From assembly GCF_039614715.1 (NCBI RefSeq), contig NZ_CP154857.1, positions 124,001 to 188,000 on the forward strand: a DNA stretch of 64,000 nucleotides, given 5' to 3'. Positions 53,535-61,203 of this stretch are shown here, piece by piece (the stretch's first letter is position 1; every line of letters starts with the position of its first letter). The position numbers and the translations under genes are program-made. The notes beneath the pieces are model-generated. The model had not been told where the DNA came from. It searched no databases and saw only the letters and a list, made by a program, of their open reading frames with translations. The stretch comes from Microbacterium sp. AZCO (GTDB lineage: Bacteria; Actinomycetota; Actinomycetes; Actinomycetales; Microbacteriaceae).

Positions 53535-53556
53535 GGGTGGTTGATCGCGCTCGCGG
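53535..53556 (+). repeat. 22-bp dispersed repeat, copy 1
   Basis: GGGTGGTTGATCGCGCTCGCGG-type 22-mer, identical at 58213-58234 in the same orientation, both intergenic. Likely a short dispersed element of this genome. Confidence 0.75.
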
Positions 53557-53565
53557 TGGCGCGCG

Positions 53566-53892
53566 TTGCGATCAACGCGTTCGGAGTCCTGGGCGGCCCG
53601 GCAGGCGCTGCGCGCAGCTCAACCGCACGCCGAAAGCCGATCGACCGCGTGGTACCTGATCGCCCGCAGCGCTGCACTGTCGATCGCCTCATTGGTCGGC
53701 GGCCTCGGTCTGTCCTGGGGGGGCGTTCCAGATGGCGGGCTGGATCTATGGGTCTCGGCGGAGAACGTGCTGGTCCACGTTCTCGACGTGCCGGTCTGGC
53801 TTTCACGCGGCAGACAGTCCTGGGCCGTCGTCGCCGTCGTCTGCCCTGTTCTCGTGCTCACCTTGGTCGGCGCACCACTGTTCCAGGCCTGA
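53566..53892 (+). CDS. Possible small membrane protein, 108 aa
   Basis: Two hydrophobic stretches (about residues 30-52 and 85-107) with a polar loop. The N-terminal ~25 residues are Arg/Ser-rich and may not be translated; no clear ribosome site. Could equally be a gene remnant beside the 22-bp repeat. Confidence 0.3.
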   Translation: MRSTRSESWAARQALRAAQPHAESRSTAWYLIARSAALSIASLVGGLGLSWGGVPDGGLDLWVSAENVLVHVLDVPVWLSRGRQSWAVVAVVCPVLVLTLVGAPLFQA

Positions 53893-54137
53893 CTGCGGAC
53901 TCCGGTCGGCCACTTGTCAAGCCCGGCTTCGGCGGGGCGTGCTCACGTACGCTCCGGTGAGACATTCCTGCGACGAGAAGAGAGCACGACCGTGAGTTCG
54001 ACCGAGCGGCGCCCGCGCGCCCGAATCTCTGCGAGTCGCTGATCCGCGCCCGCGACGAGGCGGAGCGGCGGTCGCTCATCGCTCCCGACACCGCGATCAG
54101 CGAAGCGAATGCTCTCGCGCTCTCCGACGCGTACGGC

Positions 54138-55130
54138 ATGAACGAGTTCGGCCGGGACCTTCCCTCCACCATCGAGTGGTGTGTGACGGTCGGCGGAACC
54201 GCCCCGCCGCTCGGACGTGGCAGGACGCGCGAACTGTGGGATCTGCTCGCCGCGACCGCGCTCCGCGACGTCGCCGCTGCGCGCATCCTCGAACCGCACC
54301 TGGACGCACTGAGCATCCTGCAACAGGCAGGCACCGACCTTCACGCAGCGGTCGATCCGTGGCAGCTGTCGACGATCGGCGCCGACCGCACGTCGTCGTG
54401 GGGCGTTTTCGCCGCGGAGGGACCGGGTCTGCGTGTCGACGCTCGCGAGACCGCGTCCGGGTGGACTCTCAGCGGGACGAAGCCGTGGTGCTCGCTGGCG
54501 TCGCATCTTTCGCATGCTCTCGTGACGGCATTCGTCGGCGCGGAGCGGCGACTGTTCGCGGTGGCTCTGCGCACACCGGCTGTCCGCCCGCATGATGGGC
54601 CCTGGCTGGCGCGCGGTCTGCCCGACATCGTCAGCGCTCCCGTCGACTTCGACGGCGCTGTCGCGGTCCCGATCGGCGAGATCGGCTGGTATCTGACGCG
54701 ACCGGGGTTCGCGTGGGGAAGTATGTCGGTCGCCGCATGCTGGTGGGGCGGTGCGCTCGGGTTGCGCGATGCGCTCCAGGTCGCGGCCTCCTCCGAGCGT
54801 GCCGACCAAGTCGCTCTCGTGCATCTGGGAACGGTGGATGCCGCGCTCTGGGCGGCGCGGGCGGTGCTGCGCGAGGCAGCCGACCTCGTGGACGCGGGTA
54901 CCCGAACGGATCCCAAGCTGCTGGCTGAACGGGTGCGCGCAGCGGTCGTGCATGCGGCCACCACGGCTCTGGCCGAGTCCGACGCTGCTCTCGGGCCGGG
55001 ACCGCTGGTGTCGAACCCGGAGCACGCCCGCCGCGTGGCCGACCTGCACCTCTATCTGCGGCAGCATCATGGCCTACGCGACGCCGCGCGTCTCGGCCGG
55101 CTCGCGGTCCAGGGCGGGGTCGGCGGCTGA
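54138..55130 (+). CDS. Acyl-CoA-dehydrogenase-like flavoprotein, N terminus uncertain
   Basis: 330 residues from the first ATG. ACAD-like beta-domain (ASGWTLSGTKPWCSLASHLSHALV) and C-terminal helical bundle (WGSMSVAACWWGGALGLRDAL, LRQHHGLRDAARLG). The frame upstream from about 54027 also has coding character (LIRARDEAERRSLIAPDTAI) but contains no usual start, while a GTG with a ribosome site at 53992 is in a different frame that stops at once. A small frameshift near 54000-54027 is likely, so the gene may be damaged. TGATG overlap with the next gene. Confidence 0.75.
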   Translation: MNEFGRDLPSTIEWCVTVGGTAPPLGRGRTRELWDLLAATALRDVAAARILEPHLDALSILQQAGTDLHAAVDPWQLSTIGADRTSSWGVFAAEGPGLRVDARETASGWTLSGTKPWCSLASHLSHALVTAFVGAERRLFAVALRTPAVRPHDGPWLARGLPDIVSAPVDFDGAVAVPIGEIGWYLTRPGFAWGSMSVAACWWGGALGLRDALQVAASSERADQVALVHLGTVDAALWAARAVLREAADLVDAGTRTDPKLLAERVRAAVVHAATTALAESDAALGPGPLVSNPEHARRVADLHLYLRQHHGLRDAARLGRLAVQGGVGG

Positions 55131-56509
55131 TGGCGGGGTTCAGTCACCTCGACTCGGGGACGCCGGAGGCCCTCTGGCGTGATGAGCTCGGGCGACGCCG
55201 CCTGCCGTCGTTCGACCTCGACTTCGACCTGCTCGTCGTGGTCGCCGCACACCCCGACGACGAGACCCTCGGCGCGGGCGGTCTGCTGAACCGCGCGTCC
55301 CGAATGGGTGCGAGAGTCGTGGTGGTGATTGCGACGGATGGCGAGGCATCCCATCCCGACTCACCCTCCCACGACCGGACGACGCTCGCCCGTCGACGCC
55401 GCGAAGAGGTGCGTCAGGCGGTCGCGATGCTCGCGCCTGAGGCAGAAGTGGCCTTCCTCGGCCTCCCCGACGGTGGCCTCGATCGGGCTGCCGCGAGCCT
55501 CCGTGAGAGCCTCGTGGCACTGTTCGATCGCCACGGCGAGATCGATCCGCGGAGAGTGCTCGTCGCTGTGCCGTGGGCGGGGGATCGGCACCGCGATCAT
55601 CGCATCGCCGCCGAGGTCGCGAGGGGCGTCGCCGCTGAGCGGCGCCTGAAGTTGCTGGAATATCCGATATGGGGCTGGCACTGGGCCACGCCGGTTGATC
55701 TGCCGTGGGACCGGATGGTCGCACTCGCGCTCACGACGGAAGAGCGCCAGTCGAAACGCGAGGCTCTCGCCTGTCACATCACCCAGATCGCCCCCCTGTC
55801 CGAGCAGCCGGGCGACGAGCTGCTGCTGCACGCCGGCATGCAGGAGCACTTCGATCGCGATCGGGAGATCTTCGTCACCGCACCCGCCGACAGGCCTTCC
55901 CGCCAGAGCCTCGATGCGCAGTGGTTCGACGAGTTCTATCGCCGCAACGGCGACGATCCCTGGGGCTTCGAGACACGCTGGTACGAGCAGCGCAAGCGCG
56001 CCGTGCTGATGGCAGCGTTACCCACCGCGCAGCTCGGTCGCGTGTTCGAGATCGGCTGCGCGACGGGTCTGCTCACCGCGGAGCTCGCCGATCGTGCGCA
56101 CGAAGTGATCGCGATGGATGCCGCCACCCCGGCCGTGGTTGCGGCGCGACGCCGCCTCGCCCATCGCCGAAACGTGTCGGTCCGCCAGGGCAGCGTCCCC
56201 GGCGACTGGCCCGACGGGCGCTTCGACACGATCGTGCTCTCCGAGGTCGGCTACTACCTCTCCCCATCCGACCTCGAGCGGACGATCACGCTGATCGAGG
56301 CATCCCTTGCCGACGACGGATGCCTCGTGGCCTGTCACTGGCGGCATCCGGTCGCCGACTATCCCCAGACGGGCGACGCCGTGCACGAAGCCCTTCAAGG
56401 GGTGCCGACGTGGGAGGCGGTCAGCCGGCACGTGGAGCACGACTTCCTCCTGGACGTGTTCGCTCGTGGCCCTGTCCGCTCCGTGGCCGAGAGAGAGGGG
56501 CTCGTATGA
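55130..56509 (+). CDS. Bifunctional PIG-L deacetylase / SAM methyltransferase
   Basis: 459 residues. Residues about 20-240 are a PIG-L/LmbE zinc deacetylase (AHPDDETLGAGG and GDRHRDHRIA); about 255-459 are a class I methyltransferase (VFEIGCATGLLTAELA, AMDAATPAVV). This fusion is known in actinobacteria beside ACAD-like and glycosyltransferase genes; the product of the pathway is undescribed as far as I know. Translationally coupled on both sides. Confidence 0.9.
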   Translation: MAGFSHLDSGTPEALWRDELGRRRLPSFDLDFDLLVVVAAHPDDETLGAGGLLNRASRMGARVVVVIATDGEASHPDSPSHDRTTLARRRREEVRQAVAMLAPEAEVAFLGLPDGGLDRAAASLRESLVALFDRHGEIDPRRVLVAVPWAGDRHRDHRIAAEVARGVAAERRLKLLEYPIWGWHWATPVDLPWDRMVALALTTEERQSKREALACHITQIAPLSEQPGDELLLHAGMQEHFDRDREIFVTAPADRPSRQSLDAQWFDEFYRRNGDDPWGFETRWYEQRKRAVLMAALPTAQLGRVFEIGCATGLLTAELADRAHEVIAMDAATPAVVAARRRLAHRRNVSVRQGSVPGDWPDGRFDTIVLSEVGYYLSPSDLERTITLIEASLADDGCLVACHWRHPVADYPQTGDAVHEALQGVPTWEAVSRHVEHDFLLDVFARGPVRSVAEREGLV

Positions 56510-57228
56510 AACGACGACCCGCCGATGTCATGGTCATCGTCGTACCTGTCCGCAACGAGGAACTGCTGCTCGAGGCATCCCTGTCCGCCCTCGCCATCGC
56601 GGTCGAGGTGGCCTCGGATGCCGGCATCCGCAGCGAGGTTCGCATCGTCCTCGACCGGTGCACGGATTCGTCGGCGGATATCGCAGGGCGCTTCGCGTTC
56701 CCGACGCTCACCTCCGACGCGGGGCGCGTCGGGGCGGCGCGGGCTTCGGGTGTCTCCCACGCCCTGGACGCGCTCGCCGACACACCTGTCGATCGCATTT
56801 GGATCGCGAACACGGATGCCGACTCCCGCGTGCCGGCCGGCTGGCTCACGCTCTTCCAGCGGATCTCGAGGACCGCCGACGTCTGCGTAGGCACCGTGCG
56901 ACCCGACTTCGACGACCTGTCAACGGCGCAGCGCGCGCTTTGGCTGCGGACTCACTTCCGTGGCCGGCCCAACGGCCACGTCCACGGTGCCAACCTCGCA
57001 CTGAGCGCACGCGCCTATCTCGCCGCAGGCGGGTTCGCGCCCCTTGGAGAGCACGAAGACGTCGACCTCGTCGCACGCTGCCGGAACCACGGCGCCGTCA
57101 TCGTCGCAAGCGATCACGCCGAGGTGCTGACCTCCGGCCGGCACGCCGGGCGCACCCCCGGCGGCTATGCCGGCTACCTGAAGCTGCAGGCCGCCGATCT
57201 GTCGCACGGCGCAGCCCACATCGACTGA
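56506..57228 (+). CDS. Family 2 glycosyltransferase
   Basis: 240 residues, GT-A fold: VIVVPVRNEELLLEASLSAL at the N terminus, DRCTDSSADIA, and a DxD-like WIANTDADSRVPAGW for sugar-nucleotide binding; GEHEDVDLVARC matches the ED catalytic region. No membrane helices. ATGA overlap with the PIG-L/methyltransferase gene. Likely acts on the same glycolipid or glycoside. Confidence 0.9.
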   Translation: MKRRPADVMVIVVPVRNEELLLEASLSALAIAVEVASDAGIRSEVRIVLDRCTDSSADIAGRFAFPTLTSDAGRVGAARASGVSHALDALADTPVDRIWIANTDADSRVPAGWLTLFQRISRTADVCVGTVRPDFDDLSTAQRALWLRTHFRGRPNGHVHGANLALSARAYLAAGGFAPLGEHEDVDLVARCRNHGAVIVASDHAEVLTSGRHAGRTPGGYAGYLKLQAADLSHGAAHID

Positions 57229-57334
57229 CGACGAGCGGGCTGTCTGCGACTCCTCACGGCCCATGCCGAGACGGCGGACCGAAGGCGTCTGAGCGAGCAA
57301 TGCGATCGCAGGCCCACTACCGCTGCTGCACCGG

Positions 57335-57640
57335 TTCTCGGCTGACGGAAGCGATCGCCGCGTCGACAACGCGACCGACCCGCTCACGACGCGCCCCTCT
57401 CGGGATCCCGCGATCGTCGTAGTCGGCCTTCTGCGCGTGAACCCCGAGCGGCAGGTGGAGCGCGCCGAAGAAGGCGAACAGCGGCCGCGGCTCGTGGTCG
57501 ATCACGGCGAGTGGACCTCGTTTCCGCCGCGGCCGCGAGCAGCACCGGCGTGCCGGCGAGCGCGTTCCGACTGACCAGGTCGAAGAACTGCGTGAACAGT
57601 CCGGTGTACGACCCCCGGTGGCGGAGCGTTCACGGCGAAG
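57335..57640 (-). pseudogene. NAD(P)H-dependent FMN reductase remnant
   Basis: Minus-strand frames read SYTGLFTQFFDLVSRNALAG and TPVLLAAAAET, then a frameshift, then VIDHEPRPLFAFFGALHLPL and GVHAQKADYDD. These are consecutive parts of the SsuE/MsuE-like FMN reductase family, without a proper start and with a stop just upstream. Degraded copy. Confidence 0.7.
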
Positions 57641-57661
57641 CACGCGAGCCGGTCTGGGTGA

Positions 57662-58174
57662 TTACATCACGTTCATTTGGGAACTGTGCTTCTCCATACA
57701 AACAAGGCGCGGACGATCGTCCCACGTGGGCACAGCGACGAATCCTCGGCTGAGGTAAAGCCCGATGGCATCGTCTCGCCAATCCCAGACAGTCAGTCGT
57801 ATAGGGCGATTACTCTGTCCACGGCATGCCGCATCGAGTAGCGCGGACCCCACGTGATGCCCGCGAACGCGTGGATCGACCCACAGCCGTTTGACCTCGA
57901 GGCCGTTTCCCGTTTGCTGCACCACCACTACTCCGACGCTCGTGCCGTCGAGCTCGGCGAGAAGCACTTGCGCATTCGCGTATGCGCGCTCGGGATCCTC
58001 TACTTCCTCGGCATACCGCCGAGGCAAGTCTGAGTCGGGAATGCCAGTGGCGAGCCGTTGCGACTTCTCGAGCTCGGTCTGCACGAGGTACGCCTTCACG
58101 AGACGACCGACCGTGATCGCGTCGACGCCGGTCAGGTCCGCCCGACGAACATCCACCCTCGGTCCGGTCTCCAC
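57662..58174 (-). CDS. GNAT-family N-acetyltransferase
   Basis: 170 residues, GTG start. Acetyl-CoA loop VKRLWVDPRVRGHHVGSALLDAAC (the usual RGxGxG reads RGHHVG) and C-terminal WRDDAIGLYLSRGFVAV. Substrate unknown. Confidence 0.85.
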   Translation of the reverse strand: METGPRVDVRRADLTGVDAITVGRLVKAYLVQTELEKSQRLATGIPDSDLPRRYAEEVEDPERAYANAQVLLAELDGTSVGVVVVQQTGNGLEVKRLWVDPRVRGHHVGSALLDAACRGQSNRPIRLTVWDWRDDAIGLYLSRGFVAVPTWDDRPRLVCMEKHSSQMNVM

Positions 58175-58212
58175 AGCCCCATCCTTTCACCGCGCTGAAG
58201 GCGCCCTGAGAC

Positions 58213-58234
58213 GGGTGGTTGATCGCGCTCGCGG
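58213..58234 (+). repeat. 22-bp dispersed repeat, copy 2
   Basis: Identical to 53535-53556, same orientation, in the 121-base gap between the GNAT and sigma-factor genes. Confidence 0.75.
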
Positions 58235-58295
58235 CTGAGCCCACTGACCACGTCGGTAACGTCTGATCGGATGCCTGTCGTTCCTGGATCTGCGC

Positions 58296-58829
58296 TTAGG
58301 TCAGGGATGACGCGTGCTCATCGCAGATGGATTCGCTGTAGCTCAGTGCGCTCTTGAGCTTCTGCTTGGCACGAGCGAGTCGTGTGCGCGCGGTGGACGG
58401 GTTGATGTGGAGCACGGCGGCCGCCTCGTGAGAGGCCAGTCCGTCCCAATAGATCAGCCTGACCAACTCGGCATCGTCATCAGCCAGCGACGCGATCGCC
58501 TCGCGAACGGATAGCGCGACGTCGTCGACAGACTCCGGGGCGGCCGATCGCAGATCGTCCGCTAGGCGCTGCACTGCCGCGGATCGGCGGGCGAGAGTGC
58601 GACGTGAGTTCCGCAACACGTTGTGCGCCACACCGTAGAGCCACATCCGGGCTTCCGTCGGTTCCGAAGGCATCCGCCGGTGAAGTCTCCACGCCGTGAG
58701 CAGCAGCTCACCGAAGGCCTCGGCCGCGTCGTCGGGGTTGAGGAGGCGCCGTTGGAAGTAGGCCAGCAGTGCTGCCCTGTTGTCCTCCACGGCGTTCTTG
58801 AACCCGGTGTCAGCCTGCTCCTGCCTCAC
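58296..58829 (-). CDS. ECF-type RNA polymerase sigma factor
   Basis: 177 residues, GTG start overlapping the upstream stop (GTGA). Region 2 (NRAALLAYFQRRLLNPDDAAEAFGELLLTAWR and MWLYGVAHNVLRNSRR) and region 4 with HTH (LIYWDGLASHEAAAVLHINPSTARTRLARAKQKL). Encoded downstream of, and coupled to, a one-helix membrane protein that could be its partner. Confidence 0.9.
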   Translation of the reverse strand: MRQEQADTGFKNAVEDNRAALLAYFQRRLLNPDDAAEAFGELLLTAWRLHRRMPSEPTEARMWLYGVAHNVLRNSRRTLARRSAAVQRLADDLRSAAPESVDDVALSVREAIASLADDDAELVRLIYWDGLASHEAAAVLHINPSTARTRLARAKQKLKSALSYSESICDEHASSLT

Positions 58830-59437
58830 AGCGCGCACGGCCGCATCTGCCCGGCGAGGCTGATGGGGCTGCCGTCCTCCATCGAGTAGCCGTGGTTCTC
58901 CAGTTCGGCGTAGAGCCGCTTGCTGACGATGTCGAAGACGGCGTTCAGCCGCCAGTCGGCCTCGCTCCACCCCTCCGTGACGAGCTGGTCTGTGTCGATC
59001 GTCCGCATGCCGTCGAGCTGCACCCGAAGGTCGGCCACGGCCGCGTCGACTTCGGCCGGGTCAAGATCGTTGACATCGATGGAATGCAGGATCTCCTGCG
59101 CGTCGAGCACCTCCGGGGCATCGTCGGGCACGGTCCCGTCTGTCTCGATTCGCAGACCCTGGTAGCAGAGGGACCCGTCCTCACGCTCGGTGTACGAGAG
59201 CGTGTCCGCCAACCAGCCCCAGGGTGTCTGGACGCCGTACCCGGCCATGGCTGCCGAACCACCGCCCAGCAGAAGCGCCGTCACGGTGATCGCGGCCGAC
59301 CACCTCACCGCGCGCCGACGTCGACGCAGGGGAGCCGCTTCGGCAAGGATCCGGTCGACGTGCACACCCAGTCTGTGCGGCGCTCCGGCCGGCGGCGCCG
59401 ACCGCCGCAGCATGCTCTCGAGTTCGCTCTCGTTCAT
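58826..59437 (-). CDS. Membrane protein coupled to the sigma factor, possible anti-sigma
   Basis: 203 residues: ~45-residue cytosolic N terminus (LESMLRRSAPPAGAP), one transmembrane helix (about 47-68), then an extracytoplasmic domain of no recognised family with two Cys. Topology suits an anti-sigma factor or sensor, but no zinc-binding ASD motif is seen, and it precedes rather than follows the sigma gene. Confidence 0.7.
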   Translation of the reverse strand: MNESELESMLRRSAPPAGAPHRLGVHVDRILAEAAPLRRRRRAVRWSAAITVTALLLGGGSAAMAGYGVQTPWGWLADTLSYTEREDGSLCYQGLRIETDGTVPDDAPEVLDAQEILHSIDVNDLDPAEVDAAVADLRVQLDGMRTIDTDQLVTEGWSEADWRLNAVFDIVSKRLYAELENHGYSMEDGSPISLAGQMRPCAL

Positions 59438-59585
59438 CTCAGGCCCTTCGCTCGGACACGTTCATCCAGTTCATGTCCGAACCGCCGGAGATTGTCCCAA
59501 AGGCCGACTTCCAGTCGCGCTCAAGAAGGACGCAGGTGGGTCGTTCACCGCACGGGGACGGTGCAGTGATCGCATCTCGGTAGCG

Positions 59586-59726
59586 TCACGTTGGGCGACT
59601 GGACTGGGGTGGGTCGTCGCTTTCGTCGTCATCGTCGGCGGCGAGCACGGCGATTGGCGGGACGCTGAGGAAGAGGGCAACCAACTTGCCCCAGGGGCCA
59701 ACGGGCCCTGCGGACTCCTCTGGCAT
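59586..59726 (-). CDS. 46-aa single-helix membrane peptide
   Basis: MPEESAGPVGPWGKLVALFL starts a 46-residue product with one hydrophobic helix (about 14-30) followed by an acidic tail (ADDDDESDDPP). A perfect AAGGAG lies 6 bases before the ATG, which is the main reason to call it. Function unknown. Confidence 0.6.
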   Translation of the reverse strand: MPEESAGPVGPWGKLVALFLSVPPIAVLAADDDDESDDPPQSSRPT

Positions 59727-59802
59727 CGTCAACTCCTTCGTCGAGTAGCCATCTTCAAGCTACCGACGTACACCAACAGTTGCACGACTCGGTGCGGGGT
59801 CG

Positions 59803-60147
59803 TTATGCGTTCAGTCGAGCGGTGAAGTCTGCAACCGTCGAGTCGAAGCCGGTCGCCCGGTCGCCCGCCCAGTTGAGCCCGATCAGCAAGCCGTCGGCCG
59901 ACAGGCCAGGAAGCCAGCGGAACTCGAACTCCGCGCGAGGAATCTCACGGGTGCGAAATCCGGCGTACGCCGGCACGTTCTCGATCACCCGACGTGCGCG
60001 GGACTCGCGCGACCAGAAGGGCATGGCGCGCGCACCATCCGTCCCGCGCGGCGCCGGGACGCCCTCATCGTCCTCGATTGTCCAGACCGAGCCGTCGAGG
60101 CCAAGTTCGCGGAAGAACGCATCGGCGTGCGCCGAACTTGTGCTCAT
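59803..60147 (-). CDS. DUF2750-domain protein
   Basis: 114 residues matching DUF2750: VWTIEDDEGVPAP, ARAMPFWSRESRARRVI, VPAYAGF and WLPGLSADGLLIGLNWAG. Function unknown; the family often lies near immunity-type genes. Confidence 0.85.
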   Translation of the reverse strand: MSTSSAHADAFFRELGLDGSVWTIEDDEGVPAPRGTDGARAMPFWSRESRARRVIENVPAYAGFRTREIPRAEFEFRWLPGLSADGLLIGLNWAGDRATGFDSTVADFTARLNA

Positions 60148-60256
60148 GGATCGACGCTAGCGCCTGCGTTCGGGTCCAGCGTGGGCAAAGCCATGTCACA
60201 ACCAGCCACTGCCGCCCGCGACCCCTGAAAACACGAGGATCGCGGCCCGTCAGGAT

Positions 60257-60332
60257 TGGACGCGACGGCGGGAGTCGAACCCGCAGCTCGACCGGTTATG
60301 AGCCGGTGACCGGGACCGCCCGGATCGCCGCG
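60257..60332 (-). tRNA. tRNA-like gene, anticodon CAU (Met or Ile2), atypical D arm
   Basis: On the minus strand: acceptor CGCGGCG pairs with CGTCGCG (one G-U), anticodon stem ACCGG/CCGGT with loop CTCATAA, T arm GCGGG-TTCGACT-CCCGC, and an encoded CCA. The D arm is odd: stem CCGG/CCGG with only a six-base loop, and positions 8-9 read AT rather than TA. It could be a divergent functional tRNA or a tRNA pseudogene. Confidence 0.6.
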
Positions 60333-60497
60333 ATGCCCCCACGCTAGCGCCGACTCGGGCTCCGGCGAACGACCGTTAACCGAGGTTTCGCTGTGAGTCT
60401 CACTGTGTCGCAACGCGTCCGAGCGCAATCGCGGGGATTCCGTCCCACGCGCCGATGCTCGCCAGCGCGTCACGACATCCTCCTGCGCACGCGCGGC

Positions 60498-60980
60498 TCA
60501 GCCCAGCGACGCCCGGAACGCCCGTAGGTGCTCGACGACGAGCGCGTGGTCGTCGGCCTGCGGCAGGCCCGACACGCCGACGGTGCCCACCATGCCGACA
60601 CCGGCGATCGTGATCGGGAAGACGCCGCCGTGCGCGGCGTAGACGGAGGTGTCGAGGCGGCCGTCCCGGTCGAAGTCCCCGCCGCGGGCCTTGAACGACA
60701 GTCCGACGCCGTACGACGAGCGGCCGTACCGGCGGGCGACGCGCGACTTCCGCTCGAGCCAGCCGTCGTTGTCGGCGCTCGAGCCCGGCAGCGCCGTGTG
60801 GAAGACGCGGGCCTCGCCGAGGAAGATGCCGATGACGATCGGCAGCTCCCGCTCGACGGCGCTCGCGCGAAGCGCCGAGCCCAAGGTCCACGCGTCGTCG
60901 AGATCGAAGCGGGGGAGGACGAGCTCGCGCTCCTCGGCCTCGACGCGGGCGAGGGTCTCGGCGGCGCTTCGCTCTGTCAT
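60498..60980 (-). CDS. UPF0303/HbpS-like heme-degrading-domain protein
   Basis: 160 residues matching the UPF0303 (YBR137W-like) family: LRASAVERELPIVIGIFLG, RKSRVARRYGRSSYGVGL and a C-terminal VFPITIAGVGMVGTVGVSGL that is shared with HbpS/GlcG proteins. Biochemical role uncertain. Confidence 0.85.
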   Translation of the reverse strand: MTERSAAETLARVEAEERELVLPRFDLDDAWTLGSALRASAVERELPIVIGIFLGEARVFHTALPGSSADNDGWLERKSRVARRYGRSSYGVGLSFKARGGDFDRDGRLDTSVYAAHGGVFPITIAGVGMVGTVGVSGLPQADDHALVVEHLRAFRASLG

Positions 60981-61203
60981 GGCCACGAGCGTAGCGTCGA
61001 GACACGGGCTCTCGCCGAGACAGGGTGGCGTCATCCCCGGCCTCGACGAGATCCCAGGTCTCGACGAGGGAGGCGGGGCCGAGCCGCCGGGCGGCCGCGA
61101 GCACGGGCGCTCGGCATCGGATGCGTAACGATTGCGGGGCGGGCAGGCGAACCCCTGTGGAGCCGGGCGGATGCCCAGGGTGCCGACACTTATCCTGTTC
61201 CGC

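Noticed and set aside
22296..58829. Rut pyrimidine pathway
   Set aside because: Isochorismatase, RidA and alpha/beta hydrolase are present, but RutA and RutF are absent and the genes are in different operons.
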